Shown: positions 35,394-45,349 of the stretch, piece after piece
Layout: every line of letters starts with the position of its first letter
Numbering within the stretch: the stretch's first letter is position 1
NCBI RefSeq assembly: GCF_003353175.1
Contig: NZ_QHKS01000003.1
Location: 310,001-374,000 of the forward strand
Direction of reading: 5' to 3'
DNA: 64,000 nucleotides
Source of the DNA: Paraburkholderia lacunae
Lineage (GTDB): Bacteria; Pseudomonadota; Gammaproteobacteria; Burkholderiales; Burkholderiaceae
The notes under the pieces: generated by a model
The model's input: the letters and a program-made list of their open reading frames with translations, nothing else
Told to the model about the DNA's origin: nothing
Databases searched by the model: none
Translations under genes and position numbers: made by a program

Positions 35394-36398
35394 TTACGAC
35401 AGTCCGTGCAACTGCCGCCCGTTGGCGCGATACTCGGTCGGCGTCGTTGCAAGATGCTTGCGGAAGAGTTTGGAGAGCTGTCCACCGGTGCCGATGCCGC
35501 AGCGGCGAGCGATCTTGTCGACGGGGAGGCTGGTTTCGACAAGAAGGCGGCAACTCAGGTCGAGCCGTACCTTCAGCAAATAGTCAGACGGGCTGAGGCC
35601 GACTTCAATCTTGAAGCGGCGCAGGAAATTCCGTTCGCTCATTGCGGCGACCTGTGCCGCGTCGCCGATCGAGACCGGCTGGTCGCCGTGGGATTCCAGC
35701 CACTGCGCGGCCGCCTGAATCTGCTTGCTCAAAAGCGCGGAGGTGTTCTTGCGAACGGTCGTGGTGAACGGCGTTTCAGCGAGCGGTTGCGTCCTGGCGG
35801 CGATCTGCTGGGCGATCTCAGAACCGAGATCATCCTGAACAACGCCTAGCGCCAGTCGCAAAGAGACGGTGGCGTCGTGGGAGAGTTTGGCGCTACGCGG
35901 CTTTCGGCCGACGTCGCCGCAGCCGGGCTCAGGATTGCCATCGGTGATGAATTTTGTCAGTCCGGTTGCCTCCAGCAGCGGATTCTCGCCGAAAGGCAGG
36001 CATACGTGCTCGGCGCCGTGCGAGGCGCGCCGCAGCCACCTGATCAGATTGACGTCGTGCAGTGTGTTCCACAAGTCTGCGCCGCCTGCAATGAAGAGTG
36101 CGTGAAGCTTGTCCGCCTGTTGGCGCGCCTCGATGCTTTCCGTGTACACGAACACCGATGACGAACTGGCTACCCGGCCTCCGGTCGCGGACAGCAGACG
36201 GACGTCGTAACGTGTCCTGGCCAGCTTGCGGGTCTCGGCGAGAGCGTTTGCCGCCTGGAATATCTCGATAACAGAAGCCGCCTCAGGCAGCGCAAAGCCG
36301 TTAAACAAGGCTATGCCGATATGCTTGACGTTACTGGTTTGCAACATAACTTGCCGTTGCAGCCGGTCGTTATTTTGAACGGTTGAATAGTGCTCCAT
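35394..36398 (-). CDS. GlxA-family AraC-type transcriptional regulator
   Basis: 334 residues: an N-terminal DJ-1/PfpI-like sensor domain (HIGIALFNGFALPEAASVIEIFQ ... HALFIAGGADLWNTL) and a C-terminal AraC double helix-turn-helix (VSIGDAAQVAAMSERNFLRRFKIEVGLSPSDYLLKVRLDLSCRLL ... KIARRCGIGTGGQLSKLFRK). GAGGA precedes ATG 36398. The sensor Cys of true DJ-1 enzymes is not seen. It converges on the ABC importer operon with an 80-base gap. It could regulate that operon or genes to its right, but none are obvious. Confidence 0.9.
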   Translation of the reverse strand: MEHYSTVQNNDRLQRQVMLQTSNVKHIGIALFNGFALPEAASVIEIFQAANALAETRKLARTRYDVRLLSATGGRVASSSSVFVYTESIEARQQADKLHALFIAGGADLWNTLHDVNLIRWLRRASHGAEHVCLPFGENPLLEATGLTKFITDGNPEPGCGDVGRKPRSAKLSHDATVSLRLALGVVQDDLGSEIAQQIAARTQPLAETPFTTTVRKNTSALLSKQIQAAAQWLESHGDQPVSIGDAAQVAAMSERNFLRRFKIEVGLSPSDYLLKVRLDLSCRLLVETSLPVDKIARRCGIGTGGQLSKLFRKHLATTPTEYRANGRQLHGLS

Positions 36399-37743
36399 TT
36401 TGATCCTCGGAAATAAATGAATCGATTCGAGTCGCTTTAATTGGTATGGACCTGCGCCCGCCTGGCGGTTTTGGACAAAACCGATGGCGGGTGTTTTTTA
36501 ATTCAAGGGCTTTAGCTGCAATATGCGTTTTGTTGGGGAACCGTCGATCGATTGAGAGGCAATTGTAAGCTGCTGACTATATTACATTTGACCGTGCGTC
36601 TCATTCCAGAAAAAATAATATTTTCTGTCGATATACCGGTTGCTGGCCAGCTTGGTCCTGTTCGCTGCCGCGCACCTTTATTTCTATCCCTTACGGGAAC
36701 CGCCTTCGGGGCACGTTGCTGCGCCCTTGGAGATCGGCTTTTACTCAGGAAGACAACGTTTTACTTCGTGATTGAATTCTGACCCTCAGTGAAATATCAG
36801 ACGGCGAGGTACGCTTCACAAGAAACACTTATCAATTGCATTTGATGGCCTGTCGTGCATGGGGACTTTTACCTGCCTTGCACACAAATATTCAGACACT
36901 CCCATTTCCATGGGTAAGGCGCTCGCTCCGGAAGTACCGCGCGGCCTCGACAGCTCAATCGATGGTGCGCGCTTCAGCTGAGGTTCGCTGCGCGTTTTCT
37001 CCTGGCGCTATCAGTCAATGTGTTGGCCGGTTCAGCCGCTCGCGCACGACACCCCGTCCGTTCTACCTATACTCGCGCCGGCTCGCTGCGCACCCGATGG
37101 CGCTCAGCCATCGCCGAGTATCTTGTGCGTCCTCGCTCCCCGTTACCACTGCTCGACATTCGATTTGCCAATTCATGAAATATCCCTACGACCTCCTTCT
37201 TTCAGCACTTTTGCTGCTGCTCGCCCTAGGCTGCATTGCGAAGCTGGCCATCGGATGAGCGCCTTGCTGGCGCAGGTCGTTGCGTCGGCGCCTCCATCCA
37301 CCACGGCGAAGAGCGGCGTTGCGGGGGCGGTGGTTCGGGTCAGGTTTGGGTCGACACCAGCACGAGGGCCGGCCGCTGCTCGAGCGCCAAATACTCCGGC
37401 AGGACAGGAGCGGCGGGGACATGCCCGACGCTCAAGCGCCGGCAACGGATTGTCACGCCGTTCGCGGCAGGGTCCGCTAATCGGCCTGACCTGCTTCAAG
37501 GCCCGCCGGGCAAAAGCGGCGGCCGTGCGCAATGTTGCGGTCATGCGACGGTTTCGGTTACAATTACTCTTCGTTGTATTTTTCGATGTATCCGTCGGAT
37601 TGCGTCGGATCGGATTACGCGGGCGCCTTACCCCATAAGGCTTGGCGGGCCGTTTTTCGAGCCCCCGGCGCGATCGGATCCGGCTGGATGCGTCGGCAGT
37701 AGTGCGGCATCAACGGCCTGGAAGCAAGTCAGGCGCGGTACAA
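36399..37743. other. 1.3-kb gap, partly AT-rich, right edge of the variable block
   Basis: It lies between the GlxA-type regulator and tRNA-Asp. 36550-36840 is markedly richer in A/T than the surroundings. Two small membrane-like frames occur. The first is 36640-36771 (TTG start, LLASLVLFAAAHLYFYPLRE). The second is 37175-37258, 27 codons (MKYPYDLLLSALLLLLALGC...). Neither has a good ribosome site. From 36850 on, codon bias is poor in all frames. No integrase, transposase or repeat of the tRNA-Asp 3' end was found. Confidence 0.45.
37175..37258 (+). CDS. Possible 27-residue single-pass membrane peptide
   Basis: The frame reads MKYPYDLLLSALLLL, then ALGCIAKLAIG, then a stop: one hydrophobic helix with charged ends, the shape of many small bacterial membrane proteins. 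There is no convincing Shine-Dalgarno sequence (CAATTC upstream) and nothing is conserved that I can recognise. Reported as a candidate only. Confidence 0.25.
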   Translation: MKYPYDLLLSALLLLLALGCIAKLAIG

Positions 37744-37820
37744 GGAGTGGTAGTTCAGTCGGTTAGAATACCGGCCTGTCACGCCGGGGGTCGCGGGTTC
37801 GAGTCCCGTCCACTCCGCCA
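37744..37820 (+). tRNA. tRNA-Asp (anticodon GUC)
   Basis: A 77-nt cloverleaf with encoded CCA. The acceptor stem is GGAGTGG/CCACTCC, the anticodon loop CTGTCAC gives GTC, and the T-arm is GGGTTCGAGTCCC. A terminator follows. In related genomes this gene normally sits close to tRNA-Val and directly before ppiD. Confidence 0.97.
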
Positions 37821-37830
37821 GTATCCTCGA

Positions 37831-37856
37831 AAGGCGAACTCCGGTTCGCCTTTTTT
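37831..37856 (+). terminator. Rho-independent terminator after tRNA-Asp
   Basis: The stem GGCGAAC (37833-37839) / GTTCGCC (37844-37850) has a TCCG loop, AA before and TTTTTT after (37851-37856). Confidence 0.9.
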
Positions 37857-37906
37857 ATTGCCCGCTGTTGTAAGATCGGGCGTTCTGTTTTTGGCACCCC
37901 TCACGC

Positions 37907-39844
37907 ATGCTCGATTTTTTCCGCAATCACAAACGCCTGATGATGTTCATGCTCATCCTCGTCATTGTGCCGGGGTTGGGTTTTGTGGGTATTCAAGGCT
38001 TCCGCGGCTTTCTTGACGAAAGTGCCAACGTCGCCGGCGTCAACGGTCACAAGATCACCCGCGCTGAGTATGACGGCGCCATGCGTCAGCAGCTCGACCG
38101 CGCCCGCCAGATGCTGGGTGCGCAGTTCGACATGAAGTTGTTCGACACGCCGGAGCGCCGTCGCGAAATGCTCGACGGTTTGATCGAGCAGCGCGTGCTG
38201 GCCGACGAAACGCAGCGCTTGCATCTGACCGCTTCGGACGAGGCCGTGCGGCGCGTCTTGCTGAGCGATCCGGTGATCTCGTCGCTGAAGAATCCCGACG
38301 GGTCGATCGACGTCGACCGTTACAAGCAATTGCTCGCGATGCAGGGCATGACGCCCGATCAATACGACGAGCGTGTGCGCTACAGCCTCGCCACGCAACA
38401 ACTACCCAGCAGCATTCAGGGCAGCGCGTTCACGTCGAAGACGCTCGCACAGCATCTGACCGAACTCGCCGAACAGCAGCGCGAAGTGCAGGGCATCGCG
38501 TTCCATCCGCGCGACTATGCAGCGAAGGTGCAGCCGACCGACGCGCAACTGCAGGCCTATTACGACGCGCATCGCAACGACTTCGCCACGCCGGCCACGG
38601 CGACGATCCAGTACCTCGTGTTGTCGCCGGCAACGCTCGCGGCCGCGGTGCAGCTGAGCGACGCCGATCTGAAAAAGTATTACGACGACAACATTGCGAA
38701 GTACCGCACCGAGGGCCAGGTGCGCGCGAGCCACATCCTGATCGCCGCGCCGAAAGACGCAAGCGCTGCCGACAAGGCCAAGGCAAAGCAGAAGGCCGAA
38801 GAGGTGCTCGCGCAGATCAAGGCGCATCCGGATCAATTTGCGCAGATCGCGCAACAGAACTCGCAGGATCCGGGTTCCGCATCGAAAGGCGGCGACCTGG
38901 GTTACTTCGGCCGCGGCATGATCGCGGGCGGCCAGGCATTCGACGACGCCGTGTTCGCTCTCAAGAAAGACGAAGTCAGCAGCATTGTGCAGACCGACTT
39001 CGGCTATCACATCGTCGAGGTCACGGACGTGAAGCCGGCCGTCACCAAGCCGTTCGACGAAGTGAAGGAGGCGATTGCGAAAGACGTCAGGACGCAGCAG
39101 GCGAGCAAGACCTTCAGCGACGAGTCGGAAGGCTTCACGTCGCTCGTCTACGAAAAAGCGAAGAGCCTGCAGCCGGCCGCCGACAAGTACAAACTGCAAT
39201 TGCAAACGGCCACGGTTACGCCGCAAGCCGACGCGAAACTGCCGCCGGATAGCCCGCTGAACAACGCGAAATTCCTCACCGCCGTGTTCGCAAGCGATGC
39301 GGTGACGGCGCGCAACAACACGCAAGCGATCGACGTCGGCGGCAATACGCTGATCGCCGCGCACGTGACGGACTACAAGGCCGCGGCGGTACCGGCGCTC
39401 GCTGCCATCAAGGACGCGGTGCGTCAGAAGGAGATCGCGGCTCAGTCGAACGAGGCGGCGCACAAGGACGGTCTTGCGAAGCTCGCCGAATTGCAGAAGT
39501 CGAATGCCACGACGGGCTTCTCGTCGCCGGTGAAGGTGTCGCGTAACCAGGCACAAGGCGTTCCGCCTGCGGCGTTGAGTGCAATTTACAAAGCGGATGC
39601 GCAAAAACTCCCGGCTTATGTCGGCGTCGATCTCGGCAACGACGGCTATGCGATCTATCGCGTGAACTCGGTGGCGGCGAGCGCGCCAGTCGATCCGCAG
39701 CGTCTGGCAGCGGCACAACAGCAGATTGCGCAAGTCGACGCGCAGTCCGAAGCAGAGGCTTACGTGCAAGCGCTGCGTGAACGGGCGAAGGTGAAGTTCT
39801 ACGGTTCGCTCGACAGCAGCAACGCCCAGGCGAGCGGCGAATAA
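37907..39844 (+). CDS. ppiD: Peptidyl-prolyl isomerase / periplasmic chaperone PpiD
   Basis: A 645-residue inner-membrane-anchored periplasmic chaperone that helps newly exported outer-membrane proteins fold. The N-terminal transmembrane helix (RLMMFMLILVIVPGLGFVGI, residues 11-30) is followed by a SurA-like chaperone domain. A parvulin domain at about residues 268-365 (VRASHILIAAPKD ... GGDLGYFGRGMIAGGQAFDDAVFAL ... QTDFGYHIVEV) comes next, then a long C-terminal helical part. In E. coli it directly follows hupB. It is followed by a bidirectional terminator. Confidence 0.95.
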   Translation: MLDFFRNHKRLMMFMLILVIVPGLGFVGIQGFRGFLDESANVAGVNGHKITRAEYDGAMRQQLDRARQMLGAQFDMKLFDTPERRREMLDGLIEQRVLADETQRLHLTASDEAVRRVLLSDPVISSLKNPDGSIDVDRYKQLLAMQGMTPDQYDERVRYSLATQQLPSSIQGSAFTSKTLAQHLTELAEQQREVQGIAFHPRDYAAKVQPTDAQLQAYYDAHRNDFATPATATIQYLVLSPATLAAAVQLSDADLKKYYDDNIAKYRTEGQVRASHILIAAPKDASAADKAKAKQKAEEVLAQIKAHPDQFAQIAQQNSQDPGSASKGGDLGYFGRGMIAGGQAFDDAVFALKKDEVSSIVQTDFGYHIVEVTDVKPAVTKPFDEVKEAIAKDVRTQQASKTFSDESEGFTSLVYEKAKSLQPAADKYKLQLQTATVTPQADAKLPPDSPLNNAKFLTAVFASDAVTARNNTQAIDVGGNTLIAAHVTDYKAAAVPALAAIKDAVRQKEIAAQSNEAAHKDGLAKLAELQKSNATTGFSSPVKVSRNQAQGVPPAALSAIYKADAQKLPAYVGVDLGNDGYAIYRVNSVAASAPVDPQRLAAAQQQIAQVDAQSEAEAYVQALRERAKVKFYGSLDSSNAQASGE

Positions 39845-39897
39845 GCTTCGGTTCCGGCAAATCGGTCAGCGCGCGGTACAACGAAACGCGCAGATGC

Positions 39898-39932
39898 AAA
39901 AAAGCCCCGCAATGCGATTGCGGGGCTTTTTT
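39898..39932. terminator. Bidirectional terminator between ppiD and tesA
   Basis: GCCCCGCAA (39904-39912) and TTGCGGGGC (39918-39926) form a perfect 9-bp stem with a 5-nt loop, flanked by AAAAAA and TTTTTT. It can serve ppiD from the left and tesA from the right. Confidence 0.9.
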
Positions 39933-40173
39933 ATTAACGGGTTTGACGAGCGCAAACTCGTTGCTGGTTTTGTCCAACCGACTGGCCGCCCGTGGGCGGT
40001 TAAGCGGCAGGGGCGAAAATTGCCACGGTCAACGCGATTAACGGTACGTATTTCACGTTATCTCGTCAAAATTCGCTCGGAATCGAGCCGGCTTGCATAG
40101 ATTGCGCAATAATCCGATGGACCTTCCGGATCCATGTTCCCCGATTTTCGTAAGCAGGTTGTTCGCGAACTTC

Positions 40174-40878
40174 TCAGCGCGGCGAACTTGTGCGCAGCAA
40201 CGGCTTCACAGCCGGCCACACGTTGTCGAGCAGCACCGGTTGTGCCTGTTGCGTCGGATGAATCTGGTCGGCCTGAAACATCTCCGGTTTGTCGGCGATG
40301 CCCGCGAGCAGGAAGGGCACTAGCGGCACGCGCAGTTGTTTCGACAGTTCGCCGTAGAGGCCGTGGAACTTTTGTGTGTAGTCCGGGCCGTAATTAGGCG
40401 GTACATACATGCCGACCAGCACGACCTTCGCGTGACCTTGCTGAGCCTGCTCGATGATCGTGCGCAGGTTGTCCTCGGTGGTGGCGAGCGGCACGCCGCG
40501 CAACGCATCGTTGGCGCCGAGTTCGACGATCACGATGCTCGGTTTGAGTCTTTGCAGGAGCGCCGGCAAGCGGGCCCGGCCGCCGCTCGTGGTGTCGCCG
40601 CTGATGCTTGCATTGGCGACGCTATAATCGATTCGCTCGTCGTTAAGGCGCCGCCGCATCAAGGCCACCCAGCCGGTGTCGCGGGGCAGGCCGTATTCGG
40701 CGGAGATGCTGTCGCCGAGCACGACGATCACCGGCTTGGCCGCGTCGGGCGCGTTGGCGGCACGAGCCACGAAGGGCGTCGAAAACATGGCTGCGGCCAG
40801 CACGGCGGAGCCGAATCCCGTAGTCAGCGCCGCAGCGCGAGGTGCCTTGGCGCGCACTTTCAACCTACGCTTCACCAT
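40174..40878 (-). CDS. tesA: Acyl-CoA thioesterase I / lysophospholipase L1 (SGNH hydrolase)
   Basis: A periplasmic multifunctional esterase of the SGNH family, 234 residues with an N-terminal signal peptide (basic start, cleavage near ARA-AN, residue 41). Catalytic residues: Ser57 in GDSIS, oxyanion Gly94 (SISGDTTSGG) and Asn123 (ELGANDALRG), and Asp204/His207 in DQIHPT. Its start codon overlaps that of the divergent ybbA-like ATPase: CAT at 40876-40878 shares two bases with ATG at 40877-40879. The divergent tesA-ybbA pairing is the same as in E. coli. Confidence 0.93.
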   Translation of the reverse strand: MVKRRLKVRAKAPRAAALTTGFGSAVLAAAMFSTPFVARAANAPDAAKPVIVVLGDSISAEYGLPRDTGWVALMRRRLNDERIDYSVANASISGDTTSGGRARLPALLQRLKPSIVIVELGANDALRGVPLATTEDNLRTIIEQAQQGHAKVVLVGMYVPPNYGPDYTQKFHGLYGELSKQLRVPLVPFLLAGIADKPEMFQADQIHPTQQAQPVLLDNVWPAVKPLLRTSSPR

Positions 40879-41563
40879 GCTAAACAAAACTGATCCAGTC
40901 ATTGACGTGCGGGGTTTGAGCAAGCGGGTTAAGGATGCTACGGGCGAACTGACGATTCTCGACGATATCGATCTTGCCATCGCGGCCGGCAGCAGTGTGG
41001 CGATCGTCGGTGCGTCCGGGTCGGGCAAGTCTACGCTGCTTGGCTTGCTCGCAGGATTGGACAGCGCGAGTTCGGGCTCGGTTCGGCTGCTGGGCCGCGA
41101 ACTCACCGAACTGAACGAAGATGAGCGCGCCGCATTGCGCAGCGGCTCGGTCGGTTTCGTGTTCCAGTCGTTTCAACTGATGCCGCATTTGACGGCGCTC
41201 GAAAACGTCACCTTGCCGCTCGAACTGCAAGGGGGCATCGGCACCCGCGAGGCCGCGGCGCGAGCGCGCCGCTTGCTGGAGCAGGTGGGGCTCGGGCAGC
41301 GCACCGGTCATTATCCGAAGCTGCTGTCGGGCGGCGAACAGCAACGCGTCGCGCTCGCGCGTGCGTTCGTCACGCACCCGGCGATCCTGTTTGCCGACGA
41401 GCCGACCGGCAGTCTCGATGCGGCTACGGGTCATGCGGTGATCGACCTGATGTTCGAGATGAATCGCGCGAACGGCGCTACGTTGATTCTCGTCACGCAC
41501 GACATCGAGCTTGCGCGCCGCTGCGATACGACGGTGACGATCGAGGCGGGGCGCTTGGCCTGA
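40877..41563 (+). CDS. ybbA: LolD/YbbA-type ABC transporter ATPase
   Basis: A 228-residue ABC ATPase of the MacB/LolD/YbbA group. Walker A is GASGSGKST (45-53), the Q-loop region [19 protein letters not shown], the signature [14 protein letters not shown], and Walker [13 protein letters not shown] with switch His in [10 protein letters not shown]. In E. coli ybbA is followed by the permease gene ybbP. Here the next element is a terminator and then pgi on the other strand, so the ATPase has no adjacent permease partner. The start is inferred from homology; it overlaps the divergent tesA start. Confidence 0.9.
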   Translation: MLNKTDPVIDVRGLSKRVKDATGELTILDDIDLAIAAGSSVAIVGASGSGKSTLLGLLAGLDSASSGSVRLLGRELTELNEDERAALRSGSVGFVFQSFQLMPHLTALENVTLPLELQGGIGTREAAARARRLLEQVGLGQRTGHYPKLLSGGEQQRVALARAFVTHPAILFADEPTGSLDAATGHAVIDLMFEMNRANGATLILVTHDIELARRCDTTVTIEAGRLA

Positions 41564-41607
41564 GCGTGGCGCCGCACCGCCCGGCACATGCCAATCGTTC
41601 GTACAAA

Positions 41608-41636
41608 AGCAAAGCGGGCCGCGAGGGCCCGCTTTT
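41608..41636. terminator. Terminator between ybbA and pgi (bidirectional)
   Basis: GCGGGCC (41614-41620) pairs with GGCCCGC (41626-41632) around a 5-nt loop, with TTTT on the right and an A-rich left flank. The two genes converge on it. Confidence 0.8.
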
Positions 41637-41754
41637 CACTCCAGCCGAGGTCATCCAATAGCGCAACCCGCTACCGCAACCCAACGCAGCCAACCGGCCG
41701 CGATAGAGCGGCCAGCGCAAGCGCATTCGGCGCGAACAGGCGCGCCGCTCACGT

Positions 41755-43377
<1,623 letters not shown>

Positions 43378-43649
43378 AGCGTCCGTCTAACGAAGGGCAC
43401 GAAGAAAGGCGCGCGCGTGAAGCGCTGCCGAGGATGATGCAACGATGCTGTCAGAGCGATGCCGCGCGGCCGGGTTCGTCGCCGGTTGCGGCGAAGCCTC
43501 GCGAGCCTGTTTCGGGATGAGAGCGCTCGCTTAAGTTTCGCCGCAACCCGCAATGAATCTGTCGGGCGGCGCAGTCAATCAGTATAGCGGCGTTGCGTGT
43601 CAGGCGGCAGCGGTGTGGGCATTCGCGGCAGACTGCGCGAGATGCGGGT

Positions 43650-45239
43650 TCATCGATTCGGTGCCGGATAGAACATCTGGTTCAGCAAGGTCCGCACCAT
43701 CGGCGCCAGTTCTCCCGCCGTCAAGCCGGCCGGGCCGTGGCCCTGGGCGCTCAGCGTGTCGGCGGCGAGGCCGTGCAGGTAGACGCCCGCCAGCGCGGCT
43801 TCAAAGCGCGGCAAGTGTTGCGCAAGCAGGGCGCCGATGATGCCGCCGAGCACGTCCCCGGTGCCGCCTGTCGCGAGCGCGGCATTGCCGGTCGGATTGA
43901 TGGCGAGGCGGCCGTCCGGGGCGGCGATCACCGTGCCGGAGCCTTTCAGCACGACGACGCTGGCAAAGCGCGCCGCCAGCGCGCGCGCCGCGGCCAGCCG
44001 GTCGCGCTGCACGGCCGGGGCGTCGGTGCCGAGGAGGCGCGCGGCTTCGAGCGGATGCGGCGTCAGCACGCACGGATCGCCTTGCACGCCGCGCGCGGTG
44101 ACTGCTGCCGCAAGCGACGGGTTTTTCGAAATCAGATTTAGCGCGTCGGCGTCGAGCAGCTTGGGCGCGTCGAGGGACAACACGTCGTGCAGGACCTGCG
44201 TGGCGCGCTCGCGATGGCCCATGCCGCAGCCGACGGCGAGCGCGTCCATCGTATCGAGCGGCAGATCGTCGATTGCGTGGAGCATCAGTTCGGGATGCGG
44301 CGGATCGTAGGGCGGCGCGCCTTCGCCCAGCAGAGCGACGTGCACTTTGCCCGCGCCGGTGTAGAGCGCCGCGCGCGATGCGAGGATCGGCGCGCCGCAC
44401 ATGCCGGTGTCGCCGCCGACCACCGCGAGGCTGCCGAAGCTGCCCTTGTTGGTGGCGAAATCGCGTGACGGCAGGAAGGCGGCGAACAGATCGGGCGCGT
44501 TGAGTTGCACGCCCGTGCGGGCGGAGCTGTCGATGCCGATCGGCGCCACCGTGACCGCGCCGGCGAGGTCGCGGCCTTGTGCGGTGAAGAGACCTGGCTT
44601 GGCGCCGATGAAGGTGATGGTGTGGGTGGCGCGGACCGCGTCGCCTTCGCTTTGCTCCTCGCCGACTATCGTGCCTGTATCGCTGTCGAGGCCGCTTGGG
44701 GTGTCCAGCGCCAGCACGCCGCCTTTGTTTGTTCTGGTGCGTTGCGAGAGCTGGCGGGCGGCGCTCGCGAAGACGCCTTCCAACGGGCGTGTCAGGCCTA
44801 TACCGAACATGCCGTCCACTAGCCACGTGTATTCGTCCAGCGAGGCCGGGAGTGTCGAGCTGATTGCAATGCCGGCGGCGCGGGCGTTGTTCAGGGCCCA
44901 GCGGGCGTCGTCGGGTTTTACCTCGATGGGCATGCAGAGTTCTACCGCGAAGCCTGCTTTGTGGAGTTCCGTCGCCATGACCAGGGCGTCGCCGCCGTTG
45001 TTGCCCGGCCCGGCAATGAGCCACACTTTGTGCCTTGTTCTGGCGACCGACGTGTCGCGGGTGATTTGCTCGCTCAGGAAGCTCGCGGCGGCTTTGCCTG
45101 CGCGGCCCATTAGCGTATGAGCCGGCAACGCTGCCGATGCCTGGGTTTCCAGGATCCGCAGGTCCGTCAGGGTGAGGAGGGGGAGCGCACGGGTGTGCGG
45201 GGTGATGAGCTGTGCAAACGTGGTGTCGGATCGGGTCAT
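43650..45239 (-). CDS. nnr: Bifunctional NAD(P)H-hydrate epimerase / ADP-dependent NAD(P)H-hydrate dehydratase
   Basis: Repairs hydrated NADH/NADPH. The 529 residues comprise an N-terminal YjeF_N epimerase domain (about 1-220, with GPGNNGGDALVMATELHKAGF and DGMFGIGLTRPLEG). A C-terminal ribokinase-like dehydratase domain (about 240-525) has KGSFGSLAVVGGDTGMCGA, LTPHPLEAARLLG, and NPTGNAALATGGTGDVLGG with the catalytic Asp. ATG 45239 is preferred; a TTG ten codons upstream is less likely. The fused form is standard in bacteria. Confidence 0.95.
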   Translation of the reverse strand: MTRSDTTFAQLITPHTRALPLLTLTDLRILETQASAALPAHTLMGRAGKAAASFLSEQITRDTSVARTRHKVWLIAGPGNNGGDALVMATELHKAGFAVELCMPIEVKPDDARWALNNARAAGIAISSTLPASLDEYTWLVDGMFGIGLTRPLEGVFASAARQLSQRTRTNKGGVLALDTPSGLDSDTGTIVGEEQSEGDAVRATHTITFIGAKPGLFTAQGRDLAGAVTVAPIGIDSSARTGVQLNAPDLFAAFLPSRDFATNKGSFGSLAVVGGDTGMCGAPILASRAALYTGAGKVHVALLGEGAPPYDPPHPELMLHAIDDLPLDTMDALAVGCGMGHRERATQVLHDVLSLDAPKLLDADALNLISKNPSLAAAVTARGVQGDPCVLTPHPLEAARLLGTDAPAVQRDRLAAARALAARFASVVVLKGSGTVIAAPDGRLAINPTGNAALATGGTGDVLGGIIGALLAQHLPRFEAALAGVYLHGLAADTLSAQGHGPAGLTAGELAPMVRTLLNQMFYPAPNR

Positions 45240-45349
45240 GGCGGCGGCTTGGGGTTCACCTTTTAGCAAGGTGAGTCAGCTTTTGACGCCATTATGGTCG
45301 TGCGGATTGGGTGTGTGGGTTTTTTTGCCTGCGCGGCAGAAAGCCTCTG

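Noticed and set aside
4454..37820. tRNA-integrated genomic island with att sites at tRNA-Val or tRNA-Asp
   Set aside because: No integrase gene in the block, and no direct repeat of either tRNA 3' end at the opposite border was found by eye.
39986..39999. CCGCCC/GGGCGG hairpin in the ppiD-tesA gap as a second terminator
   Set aside because: No U-tract follows on either strand. The bidirectional terminator at 39898-39932 already accounts for both genes.
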